Source of the DNA: Tolypeutes matacus
Taxonomy: Eukaryota; Chordata; Mammalia; Cingulata; Chlamyphoridae
Length of the DNA: 64,000 nucleotides
Assembly: GCA_026826555.1 (NCBI GenBank)
Contig: JAKSZT010038599.1
Coordinates: 3,065,154-3,129,153 of the forward strand
Direction of reading: 5' to 3'
Under the pieces are notes generated by a model. That model had not been told where the DNA came from and searched no databases. It saw only the letters and a program-made list of their open reading frames with translations. Positions 23,342-35,593 of the stretch are shown in pieces (the stretch's first letter is position 1; every line of letters begins with the position of its first letter). The translations under genes and the position numbers were made by a program.

Positions 23342-26089
23342 ACCTAAAAGTGAAGTATGTCCGAAGGAAGAAATTGAGTGGCACATGGTATAAAGCTTGA
23401 ATGAAAAACTAAAATCATATATCTTTTCCTATATAAATAATATACCAAAAAAAAGTTCACTCATAAAACCTAAGTCCAGTATGCTTGCAAGAATTTCAGT
23501 AAATAAGCATCATAAAGCCATAATTGTTATTTTTTCAATGGATTGTCCTAAAATAAGAACTATTATGGAAGGTTCTTCTACTATTCATAATTCCAGTTTG
23601 GGCTGCAAACCTTGTCAAAACTGTCCAGGGCAGCAGCATAAGAAAAGCACTGCTCTACCAAGCCATATCCATAAATGGTATCCGATCCCTCCAGCTCTCT
23701 CATTTTATGCTGATTTGAGATATCATGTGTTCATAGACTTGGCCAGTTTCTTAACTGGCTGCTGGAGAGGCTCCTAGTTCTCTTCTCTTGCTGCCAATGA
23801 ACATGTCAAATGCTCTACAGTCTGAAAATATGGACAGGTGCTTATCAGGCAAACTAAGTGTGCAATATTCATGTCTCTGAAGGCTTACTGACACAACAAA
23901 ACACTTCCTAAAAGTGGAACTTTAACATTGTGGTACTGATGTCCTGCATGCTTATGATATTACACATGGTGATTGCTTCCACAAAATATTGTTTGGTTGC
24001 CATGGTCCTTTTTCAGAGAATTATTTGAAATATAAGACAGGACGCTTTCCATAAAATTACATCTTAGTTAATATATGAAGATGAACACATGGATTACCAA
24101 TTGGTAAATGTAGTACTTAGTATGTAGATCCTGATAGTTAAGGCACTCTTGGCTTTTACATTCTTTTTCACTTGAATTAAATCCACCTGTGGCTATTGCC
24201 TTTTGTGATTCTCTCAGATTCCTCTCCTGAACATTTTAGTTTCCTAAATTTTCTAGAACTGCAATGAATGCAGATTCCATCTAGCCCTATACAGTCCTAA
24301 TTAACTACATATTAATTAGCTTATATATCATTCATATCCGAAGGATAGCCTTATATAATAGCATGCACAATTTAGAGAGAGAATTTTTTTTTTCATTTGC
24401 CACAAAGGATCACCCGCCCTTTTTCCTTATAATTAAAGGAACAAAAAAAGAAACAAAATCTTGCCTCCTGGCTTCAGGAATGGCTATGATAGCTTTTTAA
24501 ACTTTTGTCCTCTACAAATTACACAGTCAATATATGAATAATATGAATAATATTTCATTTTCCCTTCATTACAAGGATTAAAACAGGACTCACAAACTAA
24601 AGCAGATATAAACCCTTAAGCAATTACAGAGTTGCATAAAGAATTGTCTTACAAAGTTATTCTGAGAATGAATTGACATTAGGCATACCAAACCCCTAGA
24701 CTGAGTAAAACTAAATTGTGACTTTCCTTTCCCGGCTACAAATTGAATTCAGAGGAAACACCATACTAGTTAATGCTTGTCCCAGCCCTGGCATATGATA
24801 TCCTCAGTGTTATTCAGGACTGGCTGACTGACTGCCAAGACAGGCAGATTGATTGGGGAATATAACTCATATCAAAGAAGGAGACAAAAGTAAGGAATTT
24901 AGATTTGTATTCTGACTCAGTCCCCAGGGACTAAGCCATTTGGAAATAAACAGCATTTGGGTTGGAGGATACTATGGGTAACATTTTGAAAAACATATTT
25001 CATACAGTAAAATCTTTTTAAGAACTTGCAAAACAATGTAAGAGAGATTATACCAAAGTTGAGGAAATAAGTTCTCTACAATTTTTTGTCAAGTACACTG
25101 TGACTTTGAGGGACATGCAAAGAGAATGGTAACATTAGCCCTCGTAGGGTAACAACAACCTTGGAAGAAGTTTGGCTGATTTCATCAGAGTGGCTTCCGC
25201 CTATTAGAAGGTAGTAGACACCACTAAACGTTCACATGTGGAGAAAGCCAATGCCTCAGCAGCACTCATGTCACCTGACGCCCTCCAAGTGGTAGCAAAA
25301 GGGCACCCTCAGTGGCAGGCAAATCATAGAACTTATGACAGGAATGGTGCACCATATGTCTGATGCCATGATAGACAGCAGACTGGGGAAGTGGCAGTGT
25401 TGACACATGCACCAACAAAAAAGTCTAAGGCAAAAGAGCAAGAAAGGAGCAGATACGAGTATAAGCTGTGAGTACCTGAAAATGTGAACATTACTTTCTT
25501 CAGATGCCTGGAATTAAATCTGCAATAATACATGTTGGGGTGGGGGTAGAAAATGAGAGAAGAACTAGAAAAAGACTGCTTATTACTGTTAATATGATCC
25601 CATTTTTCAATGCCAGGCTTTTGTGGACAGGAAAAATATGGGTTACATTAGACTTTTTAAGGAAATAAATATTATACTAATGTGAGATCTCAAGTAGAGC
25701 AATTGATGATAGGCTCACTTATTTCTCTCTCCTCTCTTCCTAGTCTTTGCTAAACACAGGTGTGATTCCTCACTATTGTCTGTGAATCTTCTATTAACAG
25801 AATAATATAACATATACAGGGCTGAATTTCTGTCCAACCAAAGCAGCAAGGAAATTGGTCAAGAGACTGAGGTAGGAATGTTCCCAGATTTTGGAAAAGC
25901 ACATGCATATAAGAGAGAACACATTCAAATCCCAGCTGCTGGAAAGCCGGCCCACCCCTCTTCTTCTTCTCTCCTGCTGTCTGCTAGGATATTGGGTACC
26001 ATTGTGATCTTAGCTTAGTTATTCAAACAGGACTCTTGGCTTCCTTATCTTCAAGATAGGCTTAGTATTATCTGTGTCTACCATGGATA
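23342..26089. other. unassigned sequence
   Basis: About 2.7 kb without a recognisable gene. The 126-codon plus frame at 23397-23777 lacks a domain and good splice or start context. A T-run occurs near 24387. Around 25140-25330 GC content is a little higher, without an identifiable element. Confidence 0.45.
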
Positions 26090-26490
26090 CCTACTATTAT
26101 TTCCTAGTCAGAATGTCTTTATTCTTTCTCTAGTTACAAACCCCTCTTTCCTCTGGGAAATACATCTAATTCTGCTGGGAATGACCCATGTGGGCTTATG
26201 ACCTATACCTGGCCAGTTACATTACACCACAAGAAACCCCTCTGGGGATTTTTTTTTCCCCAAGCCTTAAAGAATATTCTCTTTCCATGGGGCTATTATG
26301 ATGGCAGGATAAAAGTCATTGCCCACTATCAGGAGCCACCATTGGAAGAAAGCCTGTTTAGGAAGAAAAGGAGCCCTGATGTTATCATTTGAGCTTCTGG
26401 ATCCAGCAATGCCTGAAGCCAAAACATCTAGGAATTTTCCATTACTTTAAACAATAAATTCATGTTTGTGCTTAAACTAACTTGAGATGT
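26090..26490 (+). repeat. ancient interspersed repeat with poly(A) signal
   Basis: The 3' part 'gagcttctggatccagcaatgcctgaagcc ... caataaattcatg ... gcttaaactaacttgag' is a pattern I recall from old mammalian LTR-like repeats whose exact name I cannot give. The AATAAA-like signal lies at 26453. Confidence 0.45.
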
Positions 26491-28000
26491 AATACTAAAT
26501 TAATGTATTAAGTGATAAAACCTTACATGTTGTTATACTGGCAATGTCTGTTTAATGCCTTATAAATAGAAATTCTAGGAAAATATTACTTTCCTCATAT
26601 TGGATACAACTTTGCAGGTGGGATTTGTCTCTGTAAATTCCTTTATTTATGTTTCCTAGAGTACTTAACTCAGTAACTTCAATTTAAGTTACTCCATGAA
26701 AACTTATTGAATTTCTTCAATGAAGGAAATGGCAGCAAATGTAAAGTTGTGAAGTAACTCACAGTATGCGAGGAAAGCTTAAGTTTAGAAACAGAAATTT
26801 TGAAGATAATGTTGCTTGAGAAGTTAGAGGGTAAATCCATACACAAAGATAAGGTGGGAAGTAATAATAAATGAGGAAAGAAGAATGATAATAATGGCAG
26901 GGTGAAGAGAGATGATAGAAAACCACACATGTGCAAACAATTCTCAGGCACATTCTCAATCCAAGAAATTTCAAAATCATATGACATTGAGTAGAGAGGA
27001 CATTTGTGCCATTTCTTTTTTTATACTGTTATTCAAAAACTCTACCATTAGGTTCAGAATCAAAACTATACTTTTTTAAATGCTCAGAACAATAAAAAAT
27101 ACAATGCAACCTTTTAATCCTTACAAATCATGTTATGCCAGGAGTGAGTATGTTAGTGATTATATCTGCACATGAAGAACTGCAGTTTGTATGGAGCAGC
27201 ATCAGACCTGGGCCACCCAGTGGCTCATGTTTCACAGTTTTCTACTGGAAAATTATCTAGTGAAAAAGGTATATTCACAACCACAAAGAGAGTTCATCAG
27301 GTTGCGAGGCGTGTTTCTTCAGTGGTTTTGCTGTAGTGAGAACAATTTCCAGAGTTCTGGCATAAGTGAGATGGACAAGTGACTACATCAGAGAGGCTGT
27401 GAAAAGGAGTGAAAAAGGAGAAATAAGAACTAAATATAGCAGCCCCACACTTTTCTTCTTTTCTTCTTTCTTTTGACTGTGGGCAGGGAGAAGGTGCTGG
27501 GGGTGGAATGTGGATGAGGACACAATGCACTTTTTTAAGTGCTAGGAAACTTGAAATACATGAAAGAGTCTGTAAGAAAGCAGACAACTCCAATTATACT
27601 TCAAGAGAGACTTTTTTTTTCCTATTATAAACATCGACATCTATAAAGGAAATAAAAGAACTGCATTAGACCTAAGTGATCTCAGAAAAATGTCAGAAGA
27701 AGTGACAGGTAAATGAACAGTCATTCATTCTATTTTATTATTCTCATCTTGGAATACAAAAACAGAGAAATGGCTAGCATAAATCCTATTCCAGAAGAGC
27801 CATGAAATTAAAATTCTGTATCTATTGTTTATCATTTGGAGAGAGGATCTCTTAGGCAAACAATTTTATAAGTACAAATCATTAACACAACAGATGATTC
27901 CATTCAAATGATATTCACTGGCAACCTACTGTACTCCAGTTACTGGCCTAGAATGTGCATGCAAGATAATTTCCAATGAAGATCTCAAAGAGAAGCAAAC
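26491..28000. other. unassigned sequence
   Basis: No gene was recognised. Minus-strand frames of 73-102 codons occur near 26679-26987 and 27297-27593 without family features. A short block ending at a CAG|gtaaat site near 27707 was considered as an exon and set aside. Confidence 0.45.
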
Positions 28001-28082
28001 CTAGATAATTCTCACTTCTAACAAGTTCTCAGGTGATGCTGACAATGCTAGTCTGGCCACAACACTTTGAGAACCAGTGATA
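28001..28082 (+). repeat. MER5-type hAT fragment
   Basis: 'acaagttctcaggtgatgctgac...tagtctggccac...actttgagaaccagtg' is the 3' half of MER5A/B including its terminal 'tttgagaaccactg' repeat. Confidence 0.7.
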
Positions 28083-28286
28083 TATAAGAGTTGGAGAAGT
28101 GCTATAGAGATAAATCAAGTGTTTTGGATGGGAATGTAATTTTAAATTGTATGGCCAGGCAAAGATCCTCTGAGAAGATCCAAAGGAAGGAGAGATCCAG
28201 CTATGTGAATGCCTGGGCAAAGATTATTACAAACATTTATTTGATGTCAGAAGGGAAGTCATTGGTTTGTGTTTTGTTTTCAATAT

Positions 28287-29466
28287 ATTTTTTTATTTTT
28301 TAAAAGATACTTAGATTACATAAATGTTACATAAAAAATAAAGGGGATTCCCATATGCCCCGCTCTCTGCACCTCCCACATTTTCCCACATTAACAACAT
28401 CCTTCATTAGTGTGGTACATTCATTACAATTGATGAAAACATTTTGGAGCATTGCCACTAAGCACGGATTATAGCTTACATTGTAGTTTACACTCTCTCC
28501 TGCACAATTTTGTAGGTTATGGCAAGATATAGAATGGACTGATTCTGTCATTGCAATGTTAGTCAGAACAATTCCCAAGTCCCCAAAATGCTCCCATATT
28601 ATACCTGCTTTTCACTCCTCCTGCCCTCAGAACCTCCAGCAGTCACTGCCTCCATATAAATGATATAAGCTTTTTCATTGCTAGAATCACAGTAAGTCTA
28701 CAGTAGAATATCAGTAAGTCTACTTTAGTCCATAATTCATTCCCCAATCCTGAGGATTCTGGGAAGGTGATGCCCACTCCACCTCTAATTGAGAGGATAT
28801 TTAGATCCCATAAGGCAGATGGATGGGATTTTCTTATTTGCAGTTGTAGAGTCTCTTGGTTCCTTGGAATGGTCATTGTCCATCATCATTTCCTTGTTAG
28901 TTGTCCTGGGTGAGTTCAATGAACTGGAGAGTAGGTGTTGCAACTCCGTTGAGATTCAGGGTCCAGCTGATACAAAGACAGCCTAAAGATTTAAATCTCT
29001 TGGACATATACCTATCAATTCTTGTACTAATTATAGTTTCAAATAGAAGGGTCAGAAGAGCTATGTGTAGGGAAACTATAACTGAGACCAACTCTGTCAC
29101 ACTAGAGCATATAAATTCTAAAGTAAGGTCCACTGGCTAGACACCAAACTCCTGAGCTATCTGCCCTGACTATAGTGTCTGGATATCTCCAGATCCCTCA
29201 GGAGCCCTGCTATTTGAGGTAGTATTTGCTTTGGCAGTCAATGAGATCCTGATGAGATGTGCATAAGTGTAGCCTCTGGAATGGCCTTCCAACTCACTTT
29301 GAAGTCTCTTAGCTATGTAAACTCATTTGTCAAAGTCTTTCTCCAGTTGCATTGCTAGTTGGTGCTTGGTAGTAATCCCTCAGTGCCAGGGAGGCTTATC
29401 CCCGGGAGTCATATCCCACACTGGAGGGAAGATATTGTTGACTTTTGAGCTGAGATGTGATGTGAT
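28287..29466 (-). mobile_element. L1 3' UTR, about 1.2 kb, minus orientation
   Basis: A T-rich start (the poly(A) tail in reverse) is followed by the shared L1 terminus and about 1.1 kb that parallels, in reverse, 51165-51920 of the plus-strand L1: for example 'atgaactggagagtaggtg', 'agctatctgccctgac', 'aggcttatccccgggagtcat'. The element is 5' truncated within the 3' UTR. In the L1 sense direction it has an 83-codon open frame (28327-28578), see findings. Frames of 65-79 codons within it on both strands are incidental. Confidence 0.85.
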
Positions 29467-29541
29467 TTAACCTTTTCTTTTTTCTTTTCTTTTCTTTTCC
29501 TTTCTTTTATTTTCTTACTTTTTTCTTTTCTTTTCTTTTTA
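29467..29541. repeat. (TTTTC)n low-complexity tract
   Basis: Repeated ttttc/tttct units about 70 bp long at the 5' truncation point of the L1 fragment. Confidence 0.9.
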
Positions 29542-29639
29542 AACAAGATTACTGTAGCTACTTCACTGGAAACAGAGAGAAGTGAGAGGAGACAGAGGAA
29601 GGATACCAGTAAGAAAGATATTGCAGTAATAACATAAGC

Positions 29640-30180
29640 AAGAATGAGAAACACCAGTGTGATAACAGTGGAGTTAGTGAAAATATAGTTGAAGTGCAGG
29701 TAGCTAGATATATTTTGAATGTATCAGAATAAATAATAGATTAGATTGAGGGCTTGAAAGAAAAAGAACTGTCAAAGATGATTCCTAGAATGTTTGTCTT
29801 AGCACATGGGAGGATGAACTTGCAGTTAACTTAGGTTAGAAAAACTATCAAGGAAAAGAGGTCTAGGGAGGAAGACCAGGAGCTCAGTTTTTGACATGTT
29901 CATTTAAGATACTTATTAGAAATTCAAGCAGGAATGTAGAGTAGGGAGTTACATTTAAGTGTCTGGAGTTCAGGGTAGAAAACTGAGCTCAAGATACAAA
30001 CTTTAGAGGCATCAGTGTTTATAATTATCTATGAAGGGAATGAGTATAGACAGAAAAGAAACGTGATCTAATTACAAATCCCTAGGATATCAGGAGACTA
30101 GGGGGATAAAGGAGGAGCATAACAAAGAAAAAGAGGGGCAACAGGCTGTGATATAAGCAGAACTCAGGAGAACATGATGT
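29640..30180 (-). repeat. LINE L2 (ORF2 3' region)
   Basis: Plus-strand text such as 'caaagatgattcctagaatg', 'gagctcagtttttgacatgtt', 'gtctggagttcagggtagaaaactgagctcaagatac' and 'gaggcatcagtg' is the antisense of the L2 reverse-transcriptase C-terminal and downstream region. Heavily decayed. Confidence 0.7.
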
Positions 30181-31599
30181 CCCAGAAGCCAAAGAAAGAA
30201 AGTGTTTCAAAGCAGAGACTGAGTAGTAATAATAGGGTTTAAGGAATTTTTTTTTTTTTTTTTATTAATATGATTGGCAGAATTTGGTTTGGAGGTGAAG
30301 TGGGAAAAAGAGAATGACAGCTCTTCTGTTTCATCTTTTTCCTATACAACCAGTCCAAGCTATTACCTCCCAAAGAGAATGTAGTCATTGATTCAGAGTT
30401 GAAACCAAGGAGTTACAGTGTATTTCCTGTGGAAACCACCTGTCTGTTCTGATGAGTCTGAACCTCTTTAGATCTGTGTATATAATTTATTTAATACCAT
30501 GAAAGAACATAATGTTTTGAATACAGGTACTAAACACAGCTAAAAAGAAGAAGTTTATTTTCTGAGATAAGTAGAACAATTAAGGGCATTTTTTTTTTTT
30601 TTTTACAAAAAAGTCAGTTCCATCAACGATTCATGAAAACAACTATGTAGTTAGCTTTTAAAAAATGATGCACCTTGAAGTAGGCCTCAAAATTATCTAT
30701 CTTTAATAGAAAGTCATTATGTATTTTCAAATAATTCAAGAGCAAGTGCTTACTGACATTTCCATCTAGGAAAAGTTAAATACCTATCCTATCAACTGAC
30801 AAATAGCAAGTGATTCTTGGTGAAGAAAATAACTATGACATATTATCTATAATGTGTACATTGTTGGGCAGAAGGTGATTTACTTGGGATCTGCAATAGG
30901 AGAAAAACATTTAGGGATGTAAATAGTTCTCTTCAAGATGACAGTTTGTGCTGGAATATTTTTTATGGTAAAGGGAAAAGCAGATGGCTAAGGAAAAATA
31001 TTTTGTCAAGTTGTAACATAAACTACCTAGTGCAGGAAAAAAAAACGTCTTTCTCATCAAAAGGGGTCAAGAGTGAGAAATAAACATAAGTAGACTGATT
31101 TTTCCAGGATAGCATTTCCCTTTGGATTTCAGGTACTAATTAATTTAAATATTTCTCCATAGTTAATTTAGTCAACGGCACAAGTACTCAGCAAATATTT
31201 ATTGAACTACTACTGTGTTAATTTTTCATTTTTGCCACTGTTGGGGATACAAAAAGCAACCAGACATAAATTTTGGGCTTTAATTGTTTGGTAGTAAAAT
31301 TAAGGGGTGCATGTAAATTCATTCATAAACAAATATTTATTAAATGCTTACTCTATTGGAGATTCCAAGGTACATAATAGAGAGAAATACAACATGAATT
31401 AGACAATTCTAAATTAATATGCAAAAGGTGATTAATTGTAATATTTAGTAATGGCTTCTACTATTCAGTGAAATGGTGGACTGATATAAAGGGTATTATT
31501 ATATATTTTTTTTACTTTAAATCCTTTGTGTGGTTTTCATTTTTTAACAAAATATATGAATTAGTGTATTATTTTTTTCATAATAATTAGTAATGGCAA
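30181..31599. other. unassigned sequence with T-runs
   Basis: T-runs at about 30246-30263 and 30589-30604. Pieces at 31185-31290 and 31310-31400 show the 'aaatatttattgaa' and 'aaatatttattaaatgcttac' pattern of an old dispersed repeat. No gene. Confidence 0.5.
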
Positions 31600-31795
31600 T
31601 GACCATTATTTATGTGTGTTTTTTATACACCAATGCTTATATGCATTATCTATTTTAATTTTCAAAACAACCCTTGATATCAAGTATTTATAAGAGAAAC
31701 TCTTTAAACATGTGGCACTGGGGACCTAGGGAAGCTAACACACTTGCCAAAGGTTATATTAAGTAGTAGAACCAGATCTTAGCCAGGTTTTCAAT
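31600..31795 (-). repeat. MIR SINE
   Basis: 'atgcattatctattttaattttcaaaacaacc', 'cacttgccaaaggttatat' and 'gtagaaccagatcttagccagg' are the antisense MIR landmarks (tacattatctcatttaatcc, cttgcccaaggtcacac, gaaccaggattt). Confidence 0.8.
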
Positions 31796-32237
31796 ACTCC
31801 ATTTTTTATCTTCTATTTTATTATAAACATATATAAATGCACAAAATAAATACATGAGAGAGACAGAAGAGTTTAAATAAGAAATAGATATAATATTTTG
31901 TGGAATATAGCACATTTGTTACATTGCCTTCAAACTTTGGATAGGATTTCAACAGGAAGATTTAAAATATGCAAGGCACTAATAAATGGAATTTGAGTAG
32001 AATATAGATTTTTTTTTGGATAATGTTTCTAGAATTTTTTTTTCTAGAATTATATTATAAACGTATTTGTATCTTTATCATGGAAAGCCACAAAATCCAG
32101 GGAATAGAAACAGTTGCAATTTTACTTTGTAGGCAGTGAGAAATTACTAGTGGATTATTAACAGTCAGTAAAATGGACTGGAGATATTTGAGATTGGTTA
32201 GGAGAAGTTCAGTTAAAAGTCTATTGGCATGTTATAG

Positions 32238-32400
32238 ATGAGCATTTCTCAAATTTTAATATATATATGCTCACTTAGGGATCTTGTTCAAATGTGCATT
32301 CTGATACCATTCGTCAGAGTAGAGCCCTGGAGTCTCCAATTATATCAAGCATCATATGGTGCCTTTGCCACTAATCCACACTGCACAGGTATAAACACAC
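32238..32400 (+). repeat. hAT-type fragment (MER5-like)
   Basis: 'gagcatttctcaaattttaatatat...gggatcttgttcaaatgtgcattctgat' follows the MER5/MER58 type of non-autonomous hAT element. The family assignment is loose. Confidence 0.4.
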
Positions 32401-32407
32401 ACTAAAA

Positions 32408-32620
32408 CAATGGTTTTCAACTCAGGATAATACTGAGCCCCAGAGGACATTGACAATATCAGGAGGATGAGGGTTACTATTTGCATCTAATGGATAGAGG
32501 CCAGTGATGCTGCTGGTGGCCAGAGATGCTGCTAAACTTTTCAACGCAAATAATAGCCTCTTACAACAACAACAAAAATCTGACCCAAAATGTCAGCCTT
32601 GCCAATGCTGAGAAACCCTG
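32408..32620 (+). repeat. MER20 hAT-Charlie element
   Basis: Starts 'caatggttttcaactcagg' and ends 'caatgctgagaaaccctg'. The centre has 'atctaatggatagaggccagtgatgctgct' with a local duplication of the 'ggccag(t/a)gatgctgct' piece. About 213 bp; the 3' end is much better kept than in the copy at 6692. Confidence 0.88.
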
Positions 32621-33752
32621 AATTATTTTTTTAAAAAAATGTTTTGGGAGTCTTTGCAGAGGAAGAAATCCTGTTTTCTGTTCACATATGTGAAGAGGGA
32701 GGGTAGGGCTAGAGGAGGGGCAAGAATTTTTCAACTGTGATGTATGTGCCCTAATTGAAGAAAGTCTAATGACTATATGAAAGATTGCAGGCTAAAATTA
32801 AGAATTAAGTTGAATAAACGTCTTCAAAACACAATTAATCCCCTTTTTATCCTGAGTATGATTTATAAATATCTTTCAAGTCACTGCCACTCCCTTTACA
32901 TTTTTTAAAAGAATAATCAGACATAGATTCTCTCAGAACCTGTCCCTTCTCTGATAAATAGATCAATATTTGCACCTAACATTTGAGCATACTTCATATC
33001 TTAGAGGAAATGGTTGCTACCGGTTATTCTAGTCGACCACATCCACATTTACTTCAACTTTCTTTTTCTAATTGGAGATATTGCTATTTTTCTACCCATT
33101 ACTCCTCACTCCTTCCTTCTTGCTTCTGTTAACCTTGATTTTTGGACAAGCCCAAGGCATTCGTCATGCATGCTCAGGGCCATTTTCCACCTTTTTAAAA
33201 CTCTTCTTTTGGCAAATGATGCTCATATAACCAGTTCTGATCAATAACACTTAATTTAAAATCTGCTGAAAGTAATTGCTTCCATGACTAAAAAGCCAGA
33301 GGGTGCCAACGTGGCTGCCTTTCTGTCTTGAATATGGATATGAAGGCTGGAGATTCAGTGTCCATTTTGCTATCATAGGGAAGAGCATTACAGGGACATT
33401 TGCTTTTCCATTACTGAGGCACTGAACAAAGCTGGTATCTCATACCCCCAAAATTCTTGTTGCTTAAGAAAAATACATCCTTTTGTTTAACCAACTGTTG
33501 AAATATTTTCTATTTTTGTAGCAAAATATAATTTAAACAGATGGACCTACCCTTTCCACCCCCTGAGAGCTCATAGCCCATCAGCTTTCACCTAACTTTA
33601 CTCAATTTTTAATCATTCCTTCTCTATTTTTACCCTTCCAAACCTGCAAAGATTTACTTTCTCCTACCCAAAAAACAAAAAATGTATATCAAACCAAAAC
33701 ATACATACGTAGATATATATGTGTGCATATAATATATATACTTACATTTCTT
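32621..33752. other. unassigned sequence
   Basis: No gene or confident repeat was recognised. A plus frame of 77 codons (33014-33247) has no supporting context. Confidence 0.5.
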
Positions 33753-34202
33753 CTTTAAGTATTATTTATTTATTTATTTTTATTGTGGGTAAAAATCGAA
33801 TTTTTCACAATACATACCAATATTTGTAAAATGATATATAAATATATATGCATATATGTGCATTTGCTTACATAAATGTTATATATATATATATATATAT
33901 ATTTAAAGGTACTTAGATTACCTAAATATTACACAGAAATTACAGGGATTCCCATGTTCTCCACCTCCCACACCTCCCACAACATCCCACACAAACATCA
34001 CCTGCAATGGATATACACATCCTGGGGCTTTGCCACTAAGCATAGACCACAGTTCACATCGTAGACCACACTCTCTCTCACACAGTTCTGATGGTATATG
34101 CTGATGTAAAATGGCCTACATCCGTCACCTCAACGCCACTCAGGACAACCCCCAAGTCCCGAAAAAGCCCCTGTATTTCAAGTGCCCTTTAAGTATTATT
34201 TA
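33753..34202 (-). mobile_element. L1 3' end with extra 3' flank, perfect 16-bp duplication
   Basis: A perfect 16-bp duplication (ctttaagtattattta, 33753-33768 and 34187-34202) frames the insert. From the right it holds the L1 3' UTR (34186 back to about 33902, sharing the terminus seen at 28287), then about 110 bp that other L1 tails in this window lack (about 33783-33893), then an A-rich tail (T-rich as written). The extra piece ends in an AATAAA-containing sequence in the sense direction ('cccacaataaaaa'). This is the structure expected of an L1 insertion that carried downstream flank, a 3' transduction. A (TA)n run lies at the junction (33880-33902). Confidence 0.88.
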
Positions 34203-35271
34203 AAGTTTAGGGCAGAATTTTGCATTTGCTGCAGTTCAGCAATGAATGGAAATAGGACTGCTTAACTGTTTCTTTCTACTATGTTTCTCTCTTCTCTGGT
34301 GTATTTTTTTCCTTTTGAACTAAAGATAGGCTTATCCAAATTTCTATGCCATTACATTTCAGTTTAATACTCTACATAATAACAGACTAATCTTTTTTTT
34401 TGAGAAAAGAAGTTAAAATATCTTTCTTTTTTACTATAAGTTATTTTAAAAAGGTAACCTGCAATCTCCACTGTATATTTTCAAATGCCTTATAAGGAGC
34501 TAACTACATGTCTTCTTATAAGAACAGGAATCAAAATTGTGGTATAGTGAGCAAAAAAAAAAAAAAGAGGTTTGAAGTCTTCTTATTTGAATTCCAGTGT
34601 CAAATCTACTTTTCTAAAATTTATCTTGTTGACATTACCATATCTTAAAATTATACAACAATGCTTAAGCGATTGTTAAAGCATTTTCAGAATGCCACTG
34701 GTAAACTTGAAACATTCTCTCAGATCCAAAATAGAATAACAAGTCTAGCTCACCACTGCTGGGAAGCTTACTAATTCAAGAATTGCGCAAACTCTCACAG
34801 ATGCTGATGTTCCCACAGAGAATTGAGCTAGTGCTGCTACCTTTTTACTTTTGACACCTCACATAATTAAGAAAATTACAGTTATGCTCCTCTCTCCATG
34901 ACAGGGAACAAAAGCTATCCTTGGACTCTTTCCAAAGAAAAAAGGGGAATAAGTCTCTCCAAGATTTTTTTGTTATTTTTAAGAAGAACACGAAAAACAT
35001 ACAAGATTACATTTCTCAGTGTTGTTGAAGTTTAATTTAATTTATGCCTGGTGTCCATTATGCTCTCTTTTAGAAAGATGTGGTAATGATTATATTAACA
35101 TATTGTATCCAATGTGAACTTTAAGATGTATATCGATACAGTCAGTGAAGGTAGGAGGTTGGAATAAAGGTGGAAAGAAATTCCTAGACTATGTACTGTA
35201 TTACGTATATACATAAAATCTTTCTCTCTAAAAAGCAGAGCCTAGATGCAGCAAGGGCTAGTAACCCTTAC
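34203..35271. other. unassigned sequence
   Basis: No gene and no confident repeat. A-run at 34552-34566. Confidence 0.5.
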
Positions 35272-35593
35272 TGTTGAGGACTGACTCATGTACCCCAAGA
35301 AAGACATGCTCAAGTCATAACCTGAATGCTGGTGAAGGTGAATCCATTCGTTAATAGTATCTTATGAAGATGCTATTATTAGTTAATATGTGGCCAAATT
35401 GAATCAGGGTGTATCTTAATCTGTATTACTGGGAGATTTATAAAAAGAAGCCAGAAGTCAGAGAAAGCCATAAATGGAGACCAGGGATACATACAAAGGA
35501 CTTTCACCACCAGAACACTATCTGCATGGCTCTGCCAATACCTTGATTTGGGACTTCTAACCTCCAAAGTGTGAGCCCTTACAAACTAAGACA
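35272..35593 (+). repeat. MaLR (MLT1/MST-like) LTR
   Basis: Opens 'tgttgaggactgactcatgtacccc', continues 'cttaatctgtattactgggagatttataaaaagaag', 'ccagaagtcagagaaagcc' and 'tctgccaataccttgatttgggacttctaacctcc', and ends near 'gtgagccc...actaagaca'. This is the order of MaLR LTRs, shortened near the end. Confidence 0.75.

Noticed and set aside
23397..23777. 126-codon plus-strand open frame
   Set aside because: Low-information N-terminal half and no recognisable family.
27648..27707. A 60-nt open block ending at CAG|gtaaat, read as a possible exon
   Set aside because: The acceptor is weak (poly-T lies too far upstream and the last bases are purine-rich), and phase does not fit the better candidates.
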